Shown: piece after piece, positions 36,705 to 47,782 of the stretch | How positions within the stretch are numbered: the first letter of the stretch is position 1 | How the letters are laid out: each line of letters opens with the position of its first letter | Assembly (NCBI RefSeq): GCF_020535245.1 | Contig: NZ_CP084910.1 | Coordinates: 1,526,501-1,590,500, forward strand | Length of the DNA stretch: 64,000 nucleotides | From: Asticcacaulis sp. AND118 | GTDB lineage: Bacteria; Pseudomonadota; Alphaproteobacteria; Caulobacterales; Caulobacteraceae | Direction: 5' to 3' | The notes under the pieces: model-generated | The model's database searches: none | What the model saw: the letters and a program-made list of their open reading frames with translations, nothing else | Told to the model about the DNA's origin: nothing | Translations under genes and position numbers: made by a program

Positions 36705-37790
36705 ATGACAGACGCTAATTTCTGGGCCGGTCCGTGGGGCTGGACGATCATCACCATAGGTCAGGCCCTCGCCGTTATCGTCGGCGTGATGGTCTCGCTG
36801 GCCTTCCTGCTGTGGGGTGACCGCAAGGTGTGGGCGGGCGTGCAGATGCGCAAGGGCCCGAACGTCGTCGGCCCCTTCGGTCTGATGCAGTCCTTCGCCG
36901 ACTTCTTCAAGTTCGTGCTGAAGGAAGTAATCATCCCCGCCGGCGCCGACAAGCCGGTCTTCCTGATCGCGCCGATCCTGACCTTCGTCCTCGCCTTCAT
37001 GTCGTGGGCCGTCATCCCGTTCGCACCGGGCTGGGTGGTGTCGGACATCAATGTCGGCATCCTTTACCTGTTCGCCATTTCGTCGCTCGGTGTCTACGGC
37101 ATCATCATGGGCGGCTGGGCCTCGAACTCGAAATACCCCTTCCTCGGCGGCCTGCGTTCCGCCGCGCAGATGGTGTCCTACGAAGTGTCGCTTGGCCTCA
37201 TCATCATCACCGTCGTGCTGCTGGCCGGTTCGCTCAACCTGTCGGATATCGTCAACAAGCAGGCCGGCGGCATCTGGAACTGGAACTTCCTCGGCGGCGG
37301 CGGGCTTCTCGGCCTCGGCATTATCAAGCTGCCGGTGATGTTCGGCATGATGGTCATGTTCTATATCTCGGCCCTGGCCGAAACCAACCGTCCGCCATTC
37401 GACCTGCCCGAAGCCGAATCCGAACTGGTCGCCGGCTATCAGGTCGAATATTCCTCGACGCCGTACCTGCTGTTCATGATCGGTGAATACGCCAACATTG
37501 TGCTGATGTGCGCCATGATCACCATCCTGTTCTTCGGTGGCTGGCAGTCGCCGATCCCGATGGACTCGTTCATCGCGCCGGGTACGCTGGCCTACACCCT
37601 GGTCAGCCTCGGCTGGTTCATCGTCAAGGTGGTGTTCTGGTTCGTGATGTTCGCCATCGCCAAGGCCATCGTCCCGCGTTACCGCTACGACCAGCTAATG
37701 CGTCTGGGCTGGAAGGTCTTCCTGCCGCTGTCTCTCATTGCCGTCGTCATCATCGCGGCCTACCAGGTTTTCGGAGGTAATCTCGCATGA
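36705..37790 (+). CDS. nuoH: NADH-quinone oxidoreductase subunit H
   Basis: Membrane subunit linking the quinone pocket to the proton channels. 361 residues, about eight helices. The family loops [18 protein letters not shown] and [19 protein letters not shown] are present. Ends in an ATGA overlap with nuoI. Confidence 0.97.
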   Translation: MTDANFWAGPWGWTIITIGQALAVIVGVMVSLAFLLWGDRKVWAGVQMRKGPNVVGPFGLMQSFADFFKFVLKEVIIPAGADKPVFLIAPILTFVLAFMSWAVIPFAPGWVVSDINVGILYLFAISSLGVYGIIMGGWASNSKYPFLGGLRSAAQMVSYEVSLGLIIITVVLLAGSLNLSDIVNKQAGGIWNWNFLGGGGLLGLGIIKLPVMFGMMVMFYISALAETNRPPFDLPEAESELVAGYQVEYSSTPYLLFMIGEYANIVLMCAMITILFFGGWQSPIPMDSFIAPGTLAYTLVSLGWFIVKVVFWFVMFAIAKAIVPRYRYDQLMRLGWKVFLPLSLIAVVIIAAYQVFGGNLA

Positions 37791-38278
37791 TCGGCCGTCT
37801 TGTCCAAGCCGCCAAGGGCGCTCTTCTGCTCGACTTCGTCGGGGCCACCGGCCTCGCCGTGAAGTACATGTTCAAGCCGAAGAAGACCATCAACTACCCC
37901 TTCGAAAAGGGCCCGATCAGCCCGCGCTTCCGTGGTGAGCACGCGCTGCGCCGTTATCCCAACGGCGAAGAACGTTGCATCGCCTGCAAGCTGTGCGAAG
38001 CCATCTGCCCGGCTCAGGCCATCACCATCGAGGCCGAGCCGCGCGAAGACGGCTCGCGCCGCACGACGCGCTACGACATCGACATGGTGAAGTGCATCTA
38101 TTGCGGCCTGTGTCAGGAAGCCTGCCCGGTCGACGCCATCGTCGAAGGCCCGAACTTCGAGTTCGCCACCGACACGCGCGAAGAGCTGTACTACGACAAG
38201 TCCAAGCTGCTCGCCAATGGCGACCGCTGGGAGCGCGAAATCGCGCGCGCCCTCGAACTTGATGCGCCGTACCGGTAA
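37787..38278 (+). CDS. nuoI: NADH-quinone oxidoreductase subunit I
   Basis: Holds clusters N6a and N6b that pass electrons to N2. 163 residues with two ferredoxin motifs: [12 protein letters not shown] and [12 protein letters not shown]. Starts inside the nuoH stop (ATGA). The 114 bp that follow contain a small GGGATC/GATCCC hairpin and no gene. Confidence 0.97.
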   Translation: MIGRLVQAAKGALLLDFVGATGLAVKYMFKPKKTINYPFEKGPISPRFRGEHALRRYPNGEERCIACKLCEAICPAQAITIEAEPREDGSRRTTRYDIDMVKCIYCGLCQEACPVDAIVEGPNFEFATDTREELYYDKSKLLANGDRWEREIARALELDAPYR

Positions 38279-38392
38279 CGCGCATACGAATATCCACCGA
38301 TTCCGTAAGGATATGCCTTGCGGGATCACAGTCTGAGGGGCTAGGGAGCGATCCCGAACCCGCAAAGTAGAGAAGGGGCGGAGGTCCCGATC

Positions 38393-39001
38393 ATGCTGGC
38401 TATAGCCTTTTACATTCTGGCGGCAGTGACCGTCGCATCGGGGGCGCTAGTGATTACCGCGCGCAACCCGGTGCACTCGGTGCTGTTTCTGATCCTCGCC
38501 TTCTTCTCGGCGGCGGGCCTGTTCGTCCTGATGGGGGCGGAATTCCTCGCCATGCTGCTGGTCGTTGTCTATGTCGGCGCGGTGGCGGTGCTCTTCCTCT
38601 TCGTGGTCATGATGCTCGACGTCGACTTCACGAAGCTGCGGCAAGGGTTCGCCAACTACCTGCCGATCGGCATGGTGGTCGGTATCCTGCTGTTGATCGA
38701 GCTGATCATGATCTCCTCCGCCGTCGCTCAGCGCGGTGCGACCGCCGGCAAGTCGCCCCTAGTCTATGGCCCGGAGATGAGCAATATCGAAGCCATCGGC
38801 CGCGTGCTCTACACGGACTATGTCTATCTCTTCCAGGCGGCGGGTCTGGTGCTTCTGGTCGCCATGATCGGCGCCATCGTGCTGACGCTTCAGCACCGCA
38901 CCTACGTCAAGCGTCAGGACATCCACACCCAGGTGACGCGCCGCCGCAAGGATGCCGTGGCCATCGTCAAGGTCAAAACCGGCGAAGGAATTCAGGAATG
39001 A
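38393..39001 (+). CDS. nuoJ: NADH-quinone oxidoreductase subunit J
   Basis: Membrane subunit with five helices at the base of the proton-pumping arm. 202 residues; the helix-3 motif [20 protein letters not shown] is typical, where a pi-bulge couples to pumping. GGAGG 9 nt before the ATG. Overlaps nuoK by ATGA. Confidence 0.97.
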   Translation: MLAIAFYILAAVTVASGALVITARNPVHSVLFLILAFFSAAGLFVLMGAEFLAMLLVVVYVGAVAVLFLFVVMMLDVDFTKLRQGFANYLPIGMVVGILLLIELIMISSAVAQRGATAGKSPLVYGPEMSNIEAIGRVLYTDYVYLFQAAGLVLLVAMIGAIVLTLQHRTYVKRQDIHTQVTRRRKDAVAIVKVKTGEGIQE

Positions 39002-39306
39002 CTATCGGCCTCGAACACTATCTGGTCGTTTCGGCCCTCCTGTTCACCATCGGGGTGTTCGGCATCTTCATGAACCGCCGCAACATCATCATCATCCTGA
39101 TGTCGATCGAACTGATCCTTCTGGCGGTCAATATCAACTTCGTCGCCTTCTCGGCGCATCTGCATGATGTGCAGGGGCAGATCATGGCGATGTTCGTTCT
39201 CACCGTTGCGGCCGCCGAAGCGGCGGTCGGTCTGGCTATTCTGGTGACGTTCTTCCGTAACCGCGGCGATATCGAAGTCGATGACGCCAGCATGATGAAG
39301 GGCTAA
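38998..39306 (+). CDS. nuoK: NADH-quinone oxidoreductase subunit K
   Basis: Smallest antiporter-like membrane subunit: 102 residues, three helices. The two conserved glutamates lie in [11 protein letters not shown] and [10 protein letters not shown]. Coupled to nuoJ by a 4-nt overlap. Confidence 0.97.
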   Translation: MTIGLEHYLVVSALLFTIGVFGIFMNRRNIIIILMSIELILLAVNINFVAFSAHLHDVQGQIMAMFVLTVAAAEAAVGLAILVTFFRNRGDIEVDDASMMKG

Positions 39307-39314
39307 GGGAAGTC

Positions 39315-41381
39315 ATGCAAAATCTGGTTACGATCCTTGTTCTGGCCCCGCTTCTGGGGGCCACGGTTGCGGGCCTGTTCGGCCGCAGGATAGGCGACAT
39401 CGCCTCTCAGGCGGTGACGACCGGCCTCCTGTTTCTGTCCTGCGCCCTGTCGTGGTACACCTTCGCCCAGCACACCTGGGGCGGTCTTGAGCCTTTCACC
39501 GTAAAGCTGCTCGACTTCATCAATATCGGCACCTTCCACTCGGCCTGGTCGATCCGTATCGACGCCCTGTCGGCGACCATGCTGATCGTGGTGACCTCGG
39601 TGTCGTCGCTGGTCCACCTCTATAGCTGGGGCTACATGGCCGAAGACCCCAGCCGTCCGCGCTTCTTCGCCTATCTGTCGCTGTTCACCTTCGCCATGCT
39701 GATGCTGGTGACCGCCGCCGACTTCATGCAGTTGTTCTTCGGCTGGGAAGGCGTAGGTCTGGCCTCGTATCTGCTGATCGGCTTCTGGTTCAACAAGGAC
39801 TCGGCCTCTTCGGCGGCCATCAAGGCCTTCGTCGTCAACCGCGTTGGTGACTTCGGCTTCGCGCTGGGCATCATGACGATCTACTGGATGTTCGGGACGA
39901 TCGAGTTCCACGAACTGTTCCCGCTGATCGCCGCCAAGGAAAACACCACTTGGATATTCCTGGGCCACAGCTTCTCGGCACTGGACCTCGCCGCCTTCCT
40001 GCTGTTCATCGGCGCGATGGGCAAGTCGGCGCAGTTCTTCTTGCACACCTGGCTGCCGGACGCCATGGAAGGCCCGACCCCGGTGTCCGCCCTGATCCAC
40101 GCGGCCACCATGGTCACCGCCGGCGTCTATATGGTCTGCCTGCTGTCGCCGCTGTTCGAATACGCGCCTGTGGCCAAGACCATCGTCACCTATATCGGCG
40201 CCATCACCGCCATCTTCGCAGCCTCGATCGGCTTTACGCAGAACGACATCAAGCGTGTCATCGCCTTCTCGACCTGTTCGCAGCTCGGCTACATGTTCTT
40301 CGCCGCCGGTGTCGGCGCCTACGAAGCCGCCATGTTCCATCTGTTCACCCACGCCTTCTTCAAGGCGCTGCTGTTCCTCGGGGCCGGCTCGGTCATCCAC
40401 GGCATGCACCACGAACAGGACATGCGCCGCATGGGCGGTCTGGCCAAGTACCTGCCGGTCACCTATGCCTGCATGACCATCGGCACCATCGCCATCACCG
40501 GCCTCGGCATCCCCTATACGCAGATCGGTTTCGCCGGTTTCTTCTCGAAGGACACCATCATCGAAACCGCGTGGGCGGCCTCGAATACGCCGCAGGGCCT
40601 GTTCGCCTTCTGCATCGGTATTCTGGCGGCCCTGCTGACGGCCTTCTATAGCTGGCGTCTGGCCTTCATGACCTTCCACGGCATCAAACAGTGGGAAGGC
40701 GCGCACGACGATCACCACGCGCACAGCCACGACGATCACGGCCATGCCGCCGTGGCGCACGGTCACGACGACCACGCGCACGACGACCATCATGGTCATG
40801 GCCACGCCCATACGCCGCACGAGAGCCCGATCATCATGCTGATCCCGCTGATCGTCCTGTCGGTCGGCGCAGTGGCGGCGGGTTTCGTCTTCGCGCCGTA
40901 CTTCGTCGGCGATCACGCGCACGACTTCTGGGGCCACGCCATCCAGCACGGACCGCACAACCACGTCCTGCACGAGGCGCACCATATCAAGGAAGCCTGG
41001 GTCAAGTGGGCGCCGCTGGTCGTCACCCTGATCGGCACCGCTCTGGCCGTGTACTTCTACCTGCTCAAGCCGGCCCTGCCCCGGAAGATGGCCGCGAACA
41101 AAGGCCCGCTGTACACCTTCCTGTACAACAAGTGGTTCTTCGACGAGCTGTATCAGGCCACCTTCGTCAAGGGTTCCAAGGCGCTTGGCGACCTGTTCTG
41201 GAAGGTCCTCGATGTGAAGATCATCGACGGCCTCGGTCCGAACGGGGCGGCCTGGACCGCGCTGAAGTCGGCGCAGAAACTGGTCAAGACCCAGACGGGC
41301 TATGTCTATCACTACGCCTTCGTCATGTTCCTCGGCATCGCGGGTCTTCTGACCTGGGTTGTCTTCGGTCTGGCGCGATAG
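39315..41381 (+). CDS. nuoL: NADH-quinone oxidoreductase subunit L
   Basis: Distal antiporter-like subunit with the long lateral helix. 688 residues. Core motifs include [16 protein letters not shown] and [13 protein letters not shown]. Unusual: between about residues 462 and 502 there is a histidine-rich stretch with 17 His in about 39 residues ([14 protein letters not shown] pattern), and a second one around 535-560 ([13 protein letters not shown]). These loops lie in the C-terminal part before the lateral helix and could bind Zn, Ni or other metals. Otherwise a normal NuoL. Confidence 0.97.
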   Translation: MQNLVTILVLAPLLGATVAGLFGRRIGDIASQAVTTGLLFLSCALSWYTFAQHTWGGLEPFTVKLLDFINIGTFHSAWSIRIDALSATMLIVVTSVSSLVHLYSWGYMAEDPSRPRFFAYLSLFTFAMLMLVTAADFMQLFFGWEGVGLASYLLIGFWFNKDSASSAAIKAFVVNRVGDFGFALGIMTIYWMFGTIEFHELFPLIAAKENTTWIFLGHSFSALDLAAFLLFIGAMGKSAQFFLHTWLPDAMEGPTPVSALIHAATMVTAGVYMVCLLSPLFEYAPVAKTIVTYIGAITAIFAASIGFTQNDIKRVIAFSTCSQLGYMFFAAGVGAYEAAMFHLFTHAFFKALLFLGAGSVIHGMHHEQDMRRMGGLAKYLPVTYACMTIGTIAITGLGIPYTQIGFAGFFSKDTIIETAWAASNTPQGLFAFCIGILAALLTAFYSWRLAFMTFHGIKQWEGAHDDHHAHSHDDHGHAAVAHGHDDHAHDDHHGHGHAHTPHESPIIMLIPLIVLSVGAVAAGFVFAPYFVGDHAHDFWGHAIQHGPHNHVLHEAHHIKEAWVKWAPLVVTLIGTALAVYFYLLKPALPRKMAANKGPLYTFLYNKWFFDELYQATFVKGSKALGDLFWKVLDVKIIDGLGPNGAAWTALKSAQKLVKTQTGYVYHYAFVMFLGIAGLLTWVVFGLAR

Positions 41382-41396
41382 GGGAGAGCTTAAACT

Positions 41397-42899
41397 ATGT
41401 CACCGGTAATCCCCAATCTTCTCAGCCTGATCACCTTCCTGCCTCTGGTGGGGGCGCTGGCTATCCTCGGCGTCAAGTGGGCGTCGCGCAAGGACGATAC
41501 GGCCGTCATCGAGCGTAACGCCAGGTGGATCGCCCTGTGGACGACGCTGGCCACTCTGGCCCTGACCGTCATCCTGCTGGCCGGGTTCGACCGCACCACG
41601 ACCGACTATCAGTTCGTCGAAAAGGTCCAGTGGTTCAGCTTCCTGAACTACCATATGGGCGTCGACGGTATCTCGGTCCTGTTTGTGGCTCTGACCGCGC
41701 TGCTCATGCCGCTGTGCATTCTGGCCTCGTGGGACTCGGTCAAGACACGCCTCGTCGAATACATGATCGCCTTCCTCGTGCTGGAAACGCTGGTCATCGG
41801 CGTGTTCACTGCGCTTGACCTGTTCCTCTTCTACGTCTTCTTTGAAGGCGGTCTGGTTCCGATGTTCCTCATCATCGGCATCTGGGGCGGCAAGGACCGT
41901 ATCTACGCGGCGTACAAGTTCTTCCTCTATACCCTGCTGGGGTCCGTGCTGATGCTGGCGGCCATGCTGTACATGGTCGGCGTTGCGGGCACTTCGGACA
42001 TCCCGACGCTGTCGACCTACGCCTTCTCGCAGGCCGCCCAGCCGTGGCTGTGGTTCGCCTTCTTCGCCTCGTTCGCGGTGAAGATGCCGATGTGGCCGGT
42101 GCACACCTGGCTGCCGGACGCCCACGTTCAGGCCCCGACGGCGGGCTCGGTCATGCTGGCCGGTATCCTGCTGAAGCTCGGCGGCTACGGTTTCATCCGC
42201 TTCAACCTGCCGATGTTCCCGCACGCGTCCGAAATGTTCACGCCGTTCGTGCTGGCCTTGTCGGTCATCGCCATCGTCGTCACCTCGCTGATCGCCTTCC
42301 GTCAGACCGACATCAAGAAGCTCATCGCCTATTCGTCGGTCGCCCACATGGGCTTCGTGACCATGGGTATCTTCGCCGGCAATCAGGCGGGCGTGCAGGG
42401 CGCGGTCTATCAGATGATCTCGCACGGCTTCATTTCCGGCGCGCTCTTCCTCTGCGTCGGCGTGGTCTACGACCGCTGGCACACGCGTGAAATCGCCTTC
42501 TACGGCGGTCTGACCAAGCTGATGCCGCACTTTGCCTTCGTCTTCCTGCTGTTCACTATGGCCAATGTCGGCCTGCCGGGCACGTCGGGCTTCGTCGGCG
42601 AAATCCTGACCATGACGGGCCTCTATCAGGCCTCGACCTGGGCGGCGCTGGTCGCGGCCACCGGCGTCATCCTGTCGGCCATGTACGCCCTGACCCTGTT
42701 CAAGCGGGTGATGTACGGCGAAGTGACCAACGCGCAGCTCAAAGGCCATCCGGACCTGACCCTGCGCGAGAAGATCATCTTTGCGCCCTTGATCGCGGGG
42801 ACGCTGCTGCTGGGTGTCTATCCGGCCTTTGTATTTGACTTTACCACCGCCAGCGTGGACGCCGTCGTGGCGACGTACCGCGCTGTCATCGGCGGATAG
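41397..42899 (+). CDS. nuoM: NADH-quinone oxidoreductase subunit M
   Basis: Antiporter-like proton-pumping subunit, 500 residues, 14 helices expected. Key segments: [20 protein letters not shown] with the coupling glutamate, and [19 protein letters not shown] and SSVAHMGFV, the conserved lysine/histidine path. Between nuoL and nuoN. Confidence 0.97.
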   Translation: MSPVIPNLLSLITFLPLVGALAILGVKWASRKDDTAVIERNARWIALWTTLATLALTVILLAGFDRTTTDYQFVEKVQWFSFLNYHMGVDGISVLFVALTALLMPLCILASWDSVKTRLVEYMIAFLVLETLVIGVFTALDLFLFYVFFEGGLVPMFLIIGIWGGKDRIYAAYKFFLYTLLGSVLMLAAMLYMVGVAGTSDIPTLSTYAFSQAAQPWLWFAFFASFAVKMPMWPVHTWLPDAHVQAPTAGSVMLAGILLKLGGYGFIRFNLPMFPHASEMFTPFVLALSVIAIVVTSLIAFRQTDIKKLIAYSSVAHMGFVTMGIFAGNQAGVQGAVYQMISHGFISGALFLCVGVVYDRWHTREIAFYGGLTKLMPHFAFVFLLFTMANVGLPGTSGFVGEILTMTGLYQASTWAALVAATGVILSAMYALTLFKRVMYGEVTNAQLKGHPDLTLREKIIFAPLIAGTLLLGVYPAFVFDFTTASVDAVVATYRAVIGG

Positions 42900-42910
42900 G
42901 AGCGCCTAAT

Positions 42911-44344
42911 ATGGATTTGACATCGGCTCTTCATCTGGCCCTTCCGGAACTGATCCTGGCGGTCTCCGTGCTCGGCATCCTCGTCTACGGGGCGCTGCGC
43001 GGTGACAAGTCGGCGGGCTCGGTCGCGGCGCTGTGCGGTGCGGCCCTGATCGCGGCGGCCTTTGCTGCCGCCTTCAACGGTCATGGCAAGGTCTTCAACG
43101 GTTCGTTCATCGCCGACGGCGTGGCCAACTTCGCCAAGACCTTCATCTATATCGCCTCGGCCCTGGTTATCGTGCTGGCGCGCGGCTATTTCGAGCGTCA
43201 GAACAACAACCGCTTTGAATTCCCGATCCTCGTCACCCTGTCGGCCATCGGCATGAGCATGATGGTGTCGGCGGGCGATCTGATCGCGCTCTATGTCGGC
43301 CTCGAACTGAACTCGCTGGCCGCCTACGTCATGGCGTCCTTCCGCCGCGACGACGCCAGGGGTTCGGAAGCCGGCCTGAAGTATTTCGTGCTCGGTTCGC
43401 TGTCTTCGGGTCTGCTGCTCTACGGTATCTCGCTGGTCTACGGCTTTGCCGGTTCGATGAATTTCGACGCCATCGCCGCTTCGGCCCAGTCCAATATGCA
43501 GGTCGGCCTGATCTTCGGTCTGGTCTTCGTCATCGCCGGTCTGGCCTTCAAGGTCTCCGCCGCGCCGTTCCACATGTGGACGCCGGACGTCTACGAAGGC
43601 GCCCCGACTCCGGTCGTGGCCCTGTTCGCCGGTGCGCCCAAGTTCGCGGCTCTTGTCCTGCTGGCCCGCGTACTGAACGACGCCTTTGCCGGTCTGCACG
43701 AGCAATGGGCGCAGGTTCTGCTGGCTATTGCGGTGCTGTCCTTCCTGATCGGCGGCCTTGGCGGCCTGATGCAGAAGGATTTCAAGCGCCTGCTGGCCTA
43801 TTCGTCGATCGCCAATATGGGGTACGCCATGCTGGCTCTGGCTGCCGGTACGGACAAGGGCGTCATGGCGCTGCTGCTGTTCTCGGTCCTGTATATGGTC
43901 GATACGCTGGGCCTGTTCTCGGCGCAGATCGCTTTGTCGCGCAAGGGCATCGCCGTCAGCAAGATCGATGATCTGGCCGGCCTGTCCAAGGTCGACATGA
44001 AGCTGACCATCGCCATCACGGTGCTGGCCCTGTCGGTGCTGGGGATGCCGCCCTTCTCGGGCTTCTGGGGAAAGTTCTTCGTCTTCGGCGCGGCGCTGGA
44101 AGCCGGCTATTGGGGCTTTGCCGTGGCGGGTCTGGTGGCTTCGGTCATCGCGGCCTTCTACTATCTGCGCATCATCAAGGTGATGTGGTTCGATGGTGAC
44201 AAGGGCGAACTGGACAAGGCGCCGTTCGAAGCCAAGTGGATCGCCTATGCGGCGGCGGCCTTCGCCTTCCCGATCGCGGCCTTCGTCCTGTCGGGCCTCT
44301 ATCCGCTGGCCGAAACGGCGGTCAAGAGTTTCGGCCTGAACTGA
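42911..44344 (+). CDS. nuoN: NADH-quinone oxidoreductase subunit N
   Basis: Third antiporter-like subunit, 477 residues. FKVSAAPFHMWTPDVYEGAP and LAYSSIANMGYAM are family signatures. Last nuo gene; a terminator hairpin follows within 30 bp. Confidence 0.97.
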   Translation: MDLTSALHLALPELILAVSVLGILVYGALRGDKSAGSVAALCGAALIAAAFAAAFNGHGKVFNGSFIADGVANFAKTFIYIASALVIVLARGYFERQNNNRFEFPILVTLSAIGMSMMVSAGDLIALYVGLELNSLAAYVMASFRRDDARGSEAGLKYFVLGSLSSGLLLYGISLVYGFAGSMNFDAIAASAQSNMQVGLIFGLVFVIAGLAFKVSAAPFHMWTPDVYEGAPTPVVALFAGAPKFAALVLLARVLNDAFAGLHEQWAQVLLAIAVLSFLIGGLGGLMQKDFKRLLAYSSIANMGYAMLALAAGTDKGVMALLLFSVLYMVDTLGLFSAQIALSRKGIAVSKIDDLAGLSKVDMKLTIAITVLALSVLGMPPFSGFWGKFFVFGAALEAGYWGFAVAGLVASVIAAFYYLRIIKVMWFDGDKGELDKAPFEAKWIAYAAAAFAFPIAAFVLSGLYPLAETAVKSFGLN

Positions 44345-44371
44345 GCCTGTGGCTTAATCTAACTTCCGGGG

Positions 44372-44394
44372 TGCAGGGGTCTTAGACCCCTGCA
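44372..44394 (+). terminator. nuo terminator, directly before birA
   Basis: Stem TGCAGGGGTC / GACCCCTGCA (10 bp, 3-nt loop) followed by TTTCTTTT. The T-run ends at the birA start codon. The hairpin is the reverse-strand form of the first module of the 178-bp elements (GGGGTGCAGGGG core). Confidence 0.85.
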
Positions 44395-44402
44395 TTTCTT
44401 TT

Positions 44403-45131
44403 ATGACCCTTATCGACCTTTACGACGCCCTGCCATCGACCCAAACCGAAGCCTTAAACCGGCTGCGGGCGGGGGATCGCGGCCCGCGCTGGATACGCGC
44501 GGAGCGGCAAACGGCGGGGCAGGGACGCATGGGGCGTCAGTGGGACGGACCGTCAGGCAATCTGATGGCGTCCTGGTACGGCGTGCTACCGGTCGAGATG
44601 CGGCGGGTGACCCAACTGTCCTTCGTGACGGCTCTGGCGGTTACCGACACGATCCGCCCCCTGTTGAGCGCCCCCGATCCGCTGAAGATCAAATGGCCCA
44701 ATGACGTGCTGTATAATGGGCGCAAGCTGGGCGGCATCCTCGTCCAGAGCGAAAGCCTCGACGACGGGCTGGGCATCGTCATCGGCATCGGCGTCAATGT
44801 GGCCGAGGCGCCCGATGTGCAGACCTATGGCACGGCAGCGGTCAATGCCCTGACCGACCGACCCCGGACACTCGAAACCGTGTTGAAAGCGCTCGACGCA
44901 GCGCTGACGCAACGACTGGCGGAATGGCTGAAGAATGGTTTTGAAGTCACAGCCGCCCAGTGGTGGGATCAGGCCTATGGCCGTGATCGCGCCTGTCTGA
45001 TAGAGCAGAACGATCAGGCCCTGACGGGGACGATTCTCGGCCTTGATGAATTCGGCGCACTGCGCGTCAGGGACCAGGACGGCAAGATCCATGCGATCGC
45101 CAGCGGTTCCGTCAAGTATCCGGAGGCCTGA
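44403..45131 (+). CDS. birA: Biotin--[acetyl-CoA-carboxylase] ligase
   Basis: Joins biotin to the carrier protein of acetyl-CoA carboxylase. 242 residues, catalytic domain only: [13 protein letters not shown] is the biotinyl-AMP loop, SGNLMAS and [18 protein letters not shown] follow. There is no N-terminal helix-turn-helix, so it is not a repressor. Oddly, the ATG follows the T-run of the nuo terminator with no ribosome site, so translation may be leaderless or depend on read-through. It overlaps coaX by one base. Confidence 0.94.
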   Translation: MTLIDLYDALPSTQTEALNRLRAGDRGPRWIRAERQTAGQGRMGRQWDGPSGNLMASWYGVLPVEMRRVTQLSFVTALAVTDTIRPLLSAPDPLKIKWPNDVLYNGRKLGGILVQSESLDDGLGIVIGIGVNVAEAPDVQTYGTAAVNALTDRPRTLETVLKALDAALTQRLAEWLKNGFEVTAAQWWDQAYGRDRACLIEQNDQALTGTILGLDEFGALRVRDQDGKIHAIASGSVKYPEA

Positions 45132-45916
45132 TGCTGCTTGCCATCGAACAGGGCAATACCAACACGCTGTTCGCCGTGCACGACGGTGAGAACTGGCGCG
45201 CGCAATGGCGCACGGCGACGGAATCGACGCGCACGGCCGATGAATACGCCGTCTGGCTCTATCAGCTCCTTCAGATGAACGGTCTCGACTTCAGCCAGAT
45301 CGAGGACTGCATCATCTCATCGGTCGTGCCGCAGTCCCTGTTCAACTTGCGCAAGCTGGCCCAGCGATATTTTCAGAAAACGCCCTATGTCATCGGCGAC
45401 AATACCCACCTCGGCATCCAGGTCCGCATCGACAAACCGTCAGAGGCCGGGGCGGACCGTCTGGTCAACACGGTCGGCGCGTGGATCAAGTACGGCGGGC
45501 CGCTGATCGTCATCGATTCCGGCACGGCGACGACCTTCGACGTGGTGGCGGCCGACGGCGCGCTGGAAGGCACGGCTATCGCGCCCGGCATCAATCTGTC
45601 GGTTCAGGCCCTGCATCAGGCCGCGGCCAAGCTGCCGCGCATTGCGATCGAGCGCCCGGCGCACTATATCGGCAAGGACACGGTCAGCGCCATGCAATCG
45701 GGCATTTTCTGGGGCTATATGGGCCTTATCGAATATCTGACCGACAAGATTCAGGCCGAATACGGTCAACCCATGACGGTCGTGGCGACCGGCGGCGTTG
45801 CGTCGCTGTTCGAAGGCGCGACCGACCGCATCCATCATTTCGATCCCGATCTTACGCTGCGGGGTCTGCTCGAAATCTATCAGCGTACCCTCTTAAACAA
45901 AAAGAAAAATGAGTAA
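45131..45916 (+). CDS. coaX: Type III pantothenate kinase
   Basis: First step of CoA synthesis: phosphorylates pantothenate, insensitive to CoA feedback in this type. 261 residues, ASKHA fold. Motifs: [14 protein letters not shown] at the phosphate-binding start, [14 protein letters not shown], and [13 protein letters not shown]. Starts within the birA stop (TGATG) and overlaps rnj by 8 nt, so birA-coaX-rnj are coupled. Confidence 0.96.
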   Translation: MLLAIEQGNTNTLFAVHDGENWRAQWRTATESTRTADEYAVWLYQLLQMNGLDFSQIEDCIISSVVPQSLFNLRKLAQRYFQKTPYVIGDNTHLGIQVRIDKPSEAGADRLVNTVGAWIKYGGPLIVIDSGTATTFDVVAADGALEGTAIAPGINLSVQALHQAAAKLPRIAIERPAHYIGKDTVSAMQSGIFWGYMGLIEYLTDKIQAEYGQPMTVVATGGVASLFEGATDRIHHFDPDLTLRGLLEIYQRTLLNKKKNE

Positions 45917-47582
45917 GAACAAGAACCAAGACGAACTGGTGTTTCTGCCGCTGGGCGGCTCGAACGAAATCGGTATGAACCTCAATGCCTACGGCTTCGG
46001 GCCGGAGCATGACCGCAAATGGATTCTGGTCGATGTAGGTGTGACCTTCGGCGACCTGACCACGCCCGGTATCGAAGTCATCGTGCCCGATCCCAAATTC
46101 CTCGAAGGCGAGGAGATTCTGGGCGTCATCCTGACCCACGCCCACGAAGACCATATCGGGGCGCTTGGCTGGCTGTGGGACCGTATTAAGGCGCCGCTCT
46201 ACGCCACGCCCTTCACCGCCTTCCTGATCCGCGAAAAGCTGCGCGAGGCCGGGGTCGAAAACTTTGATCTGACCGAGGTGCCGCTGGGTGGCAAGGTGCA
46301 TCTGGGGCCGTTCGAGGTCGACTATATCACCATCACCCACTCGATCCCGGAGCCCAACGGGCTGGCCATCCGGACTCCGCTTGGCACCGTCCTGCACACC
46401 GGCGACTGGAAGATCGATCCGGACCCCATCACCGGTAAGCCCACCGACATCAGCGCCATCATGGCGCTGGGCGATGAGGGCGTGCTGGCCATGGTCTGCG
46501 ACTCGACCAACGTCTTCGTGGACGGGCAGGCGGGTTCCGAAGCCGATGTGAAGGTCGCGCTTGAACAAGTCATCCGTACACTGAAGGGTCGCGTCGCCGT
46601 GGCCTGCTTCGCCTCGAACGTCGCGCGGATGGACAGCGTCATCCGTGCCGCCGAAGCCTGCGGCCGTTCGGTCTGCCTCGTGGGTCGCTCGATGCACCGC
46701 ATGTCGGCCGCGGCCAAGGCGGTCGGCCTGATGAAGGGCATCCAGGAATTCGTCTCCGAAGCCGACGCCGCCAAGATGAAGGACACCGAAGTCCTCTATC
46801 TCTGCACCGGTTCGCAAGGCGAACCGCGCGCCGCCCTGTCGCGCATCGCCGATGGCAACCACCCGCTGGTGCGCCTGGGTGCCGGCGATTCCTGCATCTT
46901 CTCCTCGCGCGTCATTCCCGGGAACGAAATCGGTATCCGCAGCCTGCAGAACCGCCTGTCGGATCTCGGCGTGGAAATCCATACCGAGAAGGATCACCCC
47001 GGCATTCACGTCTCCGGCCACCCGTGCCGCGACGAACTGAAGCAGATGTATGCCTGGGCCCGCCCCAGGATTGCCATTCCAACCCACGGTGAGCGCCGCC
47101 ACCTGCAAAAGCACGCCGCTCTGGCCGCCGAAATCGGCATCCCCGAACAGGTCGTGCTGCGCAATGGCGACATGGTGCGCCTCGCGCCCGGCAAGCCCGA
47201 AATCATCGACGAAGTGCCTTCGGGCCGTCTGTTCGTCGACGGCGGTATGTTGGTCCCCGAAGCCTCCGAAGCCCTGCGCGAACGCCGCCACGCCGCCCAT
47301 AACGGCATGCTGTTTGTCTCTTTCGCCCTGAGCAGCAAGAACCAGTTGGCGTCTTACGTCGAGGTACGTGGGCTGGGTCTGGCCTTCGAAGACGAGGACA
47401 GCATTTCCGATCAGTTGGAAAAGCTGTGCGATATCGCCGAAAAGGCCGTGCAGAAGCTGTCCCGCGAAGAGCGCGACGACGATCAGACCGTCGAAACCGC
47501 CGTGGCGCGCGTACTGAAAAAGGCCGCGCAAAATACCTGGGGCCGGAGACCGATCGTCGAGACGATTATTCTGAGGTTGTAA
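45909..47582 (+). CDS. rnj: Ribonuclease J
   Basis: Metallo-beta-lactamase-fold nuclease with endo- and 5'-3' exonuclease activity in RNA processing. 557 residues. The metal motif is H77-x-H79-x-D81-H82 in [12 protein letters not shown]; beta-CASP marks [13 protein letters not shown] and [12 protein letters not shown] are present, with a C-terminal dimerisation domain. The birA-coaX-rnj string is conserved in alphaproteobacteria, which use RNase J alongside RNase E. Confidence 0.96.
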   Translation: MSKNKNQDELVFLPLGGSNEIGMNLNAYGFGPEHDRKWILVDVGVTFGDLTTPGIEVIVPDPKFLEGEEILGVILTHAHEDHIGALGWLWDRIKAPLYATPFTAFLIREKLREAGVENFDLTEVPLGGKVHLGPFEVDYITITHSIPEPNGLAIRTPLGTVLHTGDWKIDPDPITGKPTDISAIMALGDEGVLAMVCDSTNVFVDGQAGSEADVKVALEQVIRTLKGRVAVACFASNVARMDSVIRAAEACGRSVCLVGRSMHRMSAAAKAVGLMKGIQEFVSEADAAKMKDTEVLYLCTGSQGEPRAALSRIADGNHPLVRLGAGDSCIFSSRVIPGNEIGIRSLQNRLSDLGVEIHTEKDHPGIHVSGHPCRDELKQMYAWARPRIAIPTHGERRHLQKHAALAAEIGIPEQVVLRNGDMVRLAPGKPEIIDEVPSGRLFVDGGMLVPEASEALRERRHAAHNGMLFVSFALSSKNQLASYVEVRGLGLAFEDEDSISDQLEKLCDIAEKAVQKLSREERDDDQTVETAVARVLKKAAQNTWGRRPIVETIILRL

Positions 47583-47591
47583 AGTGTGAAA

Positions 47592-47769
47592 GACGCAGGG
47601 GCCACGGGCCCCTGCACCCCCGATATGTTCGTGCGCAAACGGTAGGGGTTGTGCGCGTGACGGGCAGGTTTAATGGGGGCGAAGCCCCCCTTTTTCATGC
47701 CCAATGCGCACTGACTGCGCCATTTACGCGCCCGCTCAGGGGGTGTGGGGCCTGTGGCCCCACGATCTT
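47592..47769. repeat. 178-bp structured intergenic element, copy A
   Basis: Fills the space between the convergent stops of rnj and phaC. Three hairpins: 47595-47615 (GCAGGGGCC / GGCCCCTGC), 47675-47689 (GGGGGC-GAA-GCCCCC then TTTTT after one C), and 47745-47763 (GTGGGGCC / GGCCCCAC). An outer stem 47632-47642 / 47720-47731 encloses the middle hairpin. Copy B is at 58879-59056 with hairpins at the same offsets. It likely ends plus-strand transcripts (T-run after hairpin 2). Confidence 0.75.
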
Positions 47770-47782
47770 CAAGGCTTTAAAT

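Noticed and set aside
39303-41312. 669-codon open frame antisense to nuoL
   Set aside because: Composition-driven shadow; its basic, Asp-rich sequence mirrors NuoL codons.
47483-47704. Minus-strand frame with MKKGGFAPIK-like start, similar to one at 58593-58991
   Set aside because: The shared peptide is only the translation of hairpin 2 of the 178-bp repeat; no ribosome site and the frames diverge after it.
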